This document shows positions 61,668 through 64,000 of a stretch of 64,000 nucleotides of DNA, piece after piece. The position numbers and the translations under genes were made by a program. The stretch covers positions 20,987,572-21,051,571 of the forward strand of contig JACBWW010000007.1 in assembly GCA_020086605.1 (NCBI GenBank). The letters run 5' to 3'. The notes under the pieces were generated by a model. It was given only the letters and a program-made list of their open reading frames with translations. It ran no database searches and was not told the DNA's origin. This DNA comes from Lanius collurio. Lineage: Eukaryota; Chordata; Aves; Passeriformes; Laniidae. Position 1 is the stretch's first letter. Each line of letters starts with the position of its first letter.

Positions 61668-62347
61668 GACTGAAATAAATGTTTTTTTAATGATGAGTAT
61701 CCATAATCTATCCTGAATAAAATCAAGATGCAAATAATAGAGTACTAAGAAGCACGAGTGTTTAGAAGTTCCTCTACCTCATTGTATTCTTCCCAGTCCA
61801 GTTCCTTATAAAACATAAAGAAATCTGAAAAAGTTTGCACAGTCTGGCTCAGTTCTGCTGTCACTGAGCTCATTTCTGCAACTTGTTCAGGCTTGTGTGT
61901 GTTATGTTGGAGAAATCTGGGATCAGTGGGAAAGTTTTACTTTGCTTCCCTTGCATAAAGCTCCCAAGACTCTGTCTTTGTTTAGACAAAATCAAAAGAG
62001 TGAAAAGCTTTCATAAGTTCCCATGGGTCAGCTTTTGGTATCAATTTACTAGAGAAATACATGGTATCAAAAATTATTTTCAGGGCAGAATTGTAGTTTC
62101 AAAAATGTATGTGAAACAAATGCTGTTACTAAATAGTAGAGCCCAGTTATTCCACAGTGTTATAGCATATTCCTTTATCAAACAGTTACTATAGTAAAAC
62201 ATGATACATTTTTAGACATTGTGTGAGTAAATATTGTTATAAATGAGTCAAAATTCATAAGAAAATAAATGATATAAAGATTGGTTTTGAATGTAAGATA
62301 TATTAGATTGTACATAGAATGTATTTGATTGTACCTATATCCAAATA
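61668..62347. other. Anonymous DNA between two LTRs
   Basis: AT-rich DNA with no recognisable retroviral coding sequence, so the two neighbouring LTRs do not bound one provirus. They also belong to different families and lie in opposite orientations. Confidence 0.6.
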
Positions 62348-62766
62348 TGTTGTGCTTGGAATGTGCCTTGGCATGTTTCCTGGCATCTTGCTCAGAGTTA
62401 CAAAATACTTCTCCCGAGGGTAAAATTTGCATCTGAAGCAAAGGCAGACCCTACAGGAGAAGCAATCATGCATCCACCATCAGGAAGCCAGATATCCATC
62501 TGGCACATCAATCTACTCCAAATCCACTCTGCCTTTTTGGAGGATCCTTTTCCATCTGAAAGGAGTAACAGATATGATCTGTTCCTCCTTGGACCATGCT
62601 GATGAATGGACCTCTTACCCAAGACTCTTCATTTTAATCACACAAGAGAGTTCCTGGAAACATCAACATCTGAACAGGACCTCTGATCTCTGGACCAGAG
62701 GACCACAGAAGACAAGATGAATATGAAAAAGACAAAGGATTTTCTAGCCAGAGGCAGGAAAAACAG

Positions 62767-62774
62767 TATAAAAA
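62767..62774 (+). promoter_or_regulatory. LTR TATA box
   Basis: TATAAAAA is placed in the right third of the LTR, which would put transcription start near 62,795-62,800. Confidence 0.6.
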
Positions 62775-62917
62775 CCGGACTCAGAAACCTCGAAGGTGTG
62801 CACTGCCTACCCAAACTGCTGGTGTTCAGGGCTGTGTATGTGTCACCCAGAGTCAAGAACCTAGGCTTGACTCCGCCGTTTTATAGTGGCTATTCAAAAT
62901 TGTCAATTTGATCATAA

Positions 62918-62923
62918 AATAAA
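62918..62923 (+). promoter_or_regulatory. LTR poly(A) signal AATAAA
   Basis: Perfect hexamer followed by TTCTGTTTGTTTTT, a T/G-rich downstream element. Confidence 0.65.
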
Positions 62924-63000
62924 TTCTGTTTGTTTTTATATTAATAATTTGGCTCACGCAATTTATTAATTCGATTTAATTGGCAGTTTCATTTATAACA

Positions 63001-64000
63001 ATATCAAAACTAATAGAGAAGTTGTACAAAAAGCAGTCTTGGAAAATGTGGTTAGATTTTGGTTAGGAAGAAGAGATATTCAAACGATTTCAGATTAATT
63101 GGGGGAAAAAAGGAGGAAAAATATTAAAAAGAGAGACATTAAGGAAATATATTGATAAGCGATTGAAGGATATACTTAATAGACAATATGATTGAGTCAA
63201 AGATCAGTGATCACTTGCAGCTAACATTCTGAGAAAGGGAAAAGTTTGCAAGGTCACCTATACCCAGAGACCTGCATTTTGACCAGAATCAGTGCACAGA
63301 AGGCTTACAAAATAATAAGGATAACGAAGAGTTATCTTGATGGAAGAAATAAAAGCTTTGGCTCATTAAATCTGGAAAATTAAGGTCCGATTCTTATATG
63401 ACTGTTCAATCTAAATATATTGCATGGGGGGTGGTGTCTCGAAAATCAGAAAAGATAAACACTAGGAAGATAAGTGAACTATTTAAACTACAATTAATAG
63501 GAAAAAATGGGTATCAACTGGCCATGAATAAATTTAGTATAAAAATTAAATGCCTTAATTACTATCAGAGTAGTTATGGAAGTTTTTCCAATGGATGGAA
63601 ATTTCTTCAACTACTGTTGCGAAGCTTGCTTAGTTTATAAAGTGCATTGTATAATATGCTTTCCCATGAAAGAAGAGGACTACAGCCAGCATCTCAGGAA
63701 GACTTCTTCAGTTCAACATCCCAACCTCTTAACAGGAGATCAGTTCACAGTACCGAAAGCTCACTCCCAACCCCAGCATATAGTCTAAAATAGGGACTTC
63801 ACTCTCTTTCCCAAAGCATGTATACATCTCCCTGGAGCCAGTAAACAGCACAAGTGCTGTTAATACATTCACAGTATTCCTGCCTGAATTTGTTGCCTTG
63901 TATCTGACTGAGACTCATTTTTCTTTGCATCTTTTACAGCTGAACTATCATGTTACACGGTAGGTTAAGCTGCCTTTAACTTGGTGTAGACTCAGTTTTC
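63001..64000. other. Anonymous DNA to the window edge
   Basis: AT-rich. An 80-codon frame at 63,398-63,640 and a 70-codon frame at 63,576-63,788 overlap in different frames; neither shows a domain I recognise. Retroviral internal sequence would be expected here if the LTR at 62,348 were a 5' LTR, but I see none. Confidence 0.5.

Larger units (their letters stand above)
62348..63000 (+). mobile_element. Endogenous retrovirus LTR with promoter and poly(A) signal
   Basis: The block starts TGTTGTGCTTGGAATGTGCC and ends TTTCATTTATAACA, so its ends are short inverted repeats (TGTTG/TAACA). A TATA box (TATAAAAA) lies at 62,767-62,774 and a perfect AATAAA at 62,918-62,923, about 145 bases apart. That is the order and spacing expected for U3, R and U5. 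ATAT is found at 62,345-62,348 and again at 63,001-63,004, a possible 4-bp target-site duplication (the last T may be shared with the LTR). Sequence after the LTR does not resemble a primer-binding site and sequence before it is not a polypurine tract, so I read it as a solo LTR. Open frames inside (up to 97 codons) are not retroviral genes. Well-preserved signals suggest it is younger than the other LTRs here. Confidence 0.75.

Noticed and set aside
61040..63000. The two neighbouring LTRs as the ends of one provirus.
   Set aside because: They are of different families, in opposite orientation, and the 680 bases between them hold no gag, pol or env.
1..64000. CRISPR arrays, bacterial operons, tRNA or rRNA genes.
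   Set aside because: No regularly spaced identical repeats, no ribosome-binding-site and gene-pair organisation, and no cloverleaf or rRNA blocks are seen; the CR1 and LTR content indicates a bird nuclear genome.

Overview
The window looks like bird nuclear DNA, probably from a songbird or a close relative. It is AT-rich and has no long open frames. Nearly everything recognisable is transposon debris typical of birds. There are many fragments of CR1 non-LTR retrotransposons, including one with the diagnostic ATTCTATGATT-type 3' end at about 30,690-30,715. There are also several isolated endogenous-retrovirus LTRs of kinds common in birds. I find no convincing host protein-coding exon, rRNA, tRNA or CRISPR array. 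It reads as an intergenic gene desert or the inside of a very large intron. An intron cannot be excluded, because short exons cannot be recognised here without comparison.

Layout. 1-7.3 kb: anonymous DNA with three minus-strand CR1 pieces (about 2.0, 2.8-3.6 and 6.8 kb). 7.27-7.89 kb: a plus-strand LTR. 7.9-16.9 kb: mostly anonymous, with a probable LTR fragment at 13.3 kb. 16.9-17.8 kb: plus-strand CR1 covering the end of the reverse transcriptase (RT) and the 3' UTR. 17.8-26.7 kb: anonymous DNA with a small LTR end (21.6 kb), a 44-bp tandem duplication (22.7 kb) and a minus-strand CR1 piece (23.5 kb). 26.68-27.29 kb: a minus-strand solo LTR with a poly-A expansion inside it. 29.3-30.7 kb: the best CR1 copy, with a 263-codon open RT frame and a true 3' end, but rearranged in the middle. 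31.6 kb: an old CR1 piece. 36.13-36.29 kb: a 161-bp pure purine tract built on 20 perfect GAGAA repeats. 36.56-37.86 kb: a 1.3-kb solo LTR with probable target-site duplications. 47.6-48.0 kb: an LTR end followed directly by CR1 ORF2. 49.5 and 55.0 kb: CR1 3' pieces. 61.0-61.7 kb: a minus-strand LTR with degenerate internal repeats. 62.35-63.0 kb: an LTR with a TATA box and poly(A) signal.

No set of genes here works together. The coding-like segments are decayed CR1 RT fragments, and the best one has lost the expected catalytic aspartate of RT motif A. Family assignments rest on recognising conserved family sequence by eye, with no database search, so fragment boundaries are approximate (tens of bases) unless terminal bases are named.
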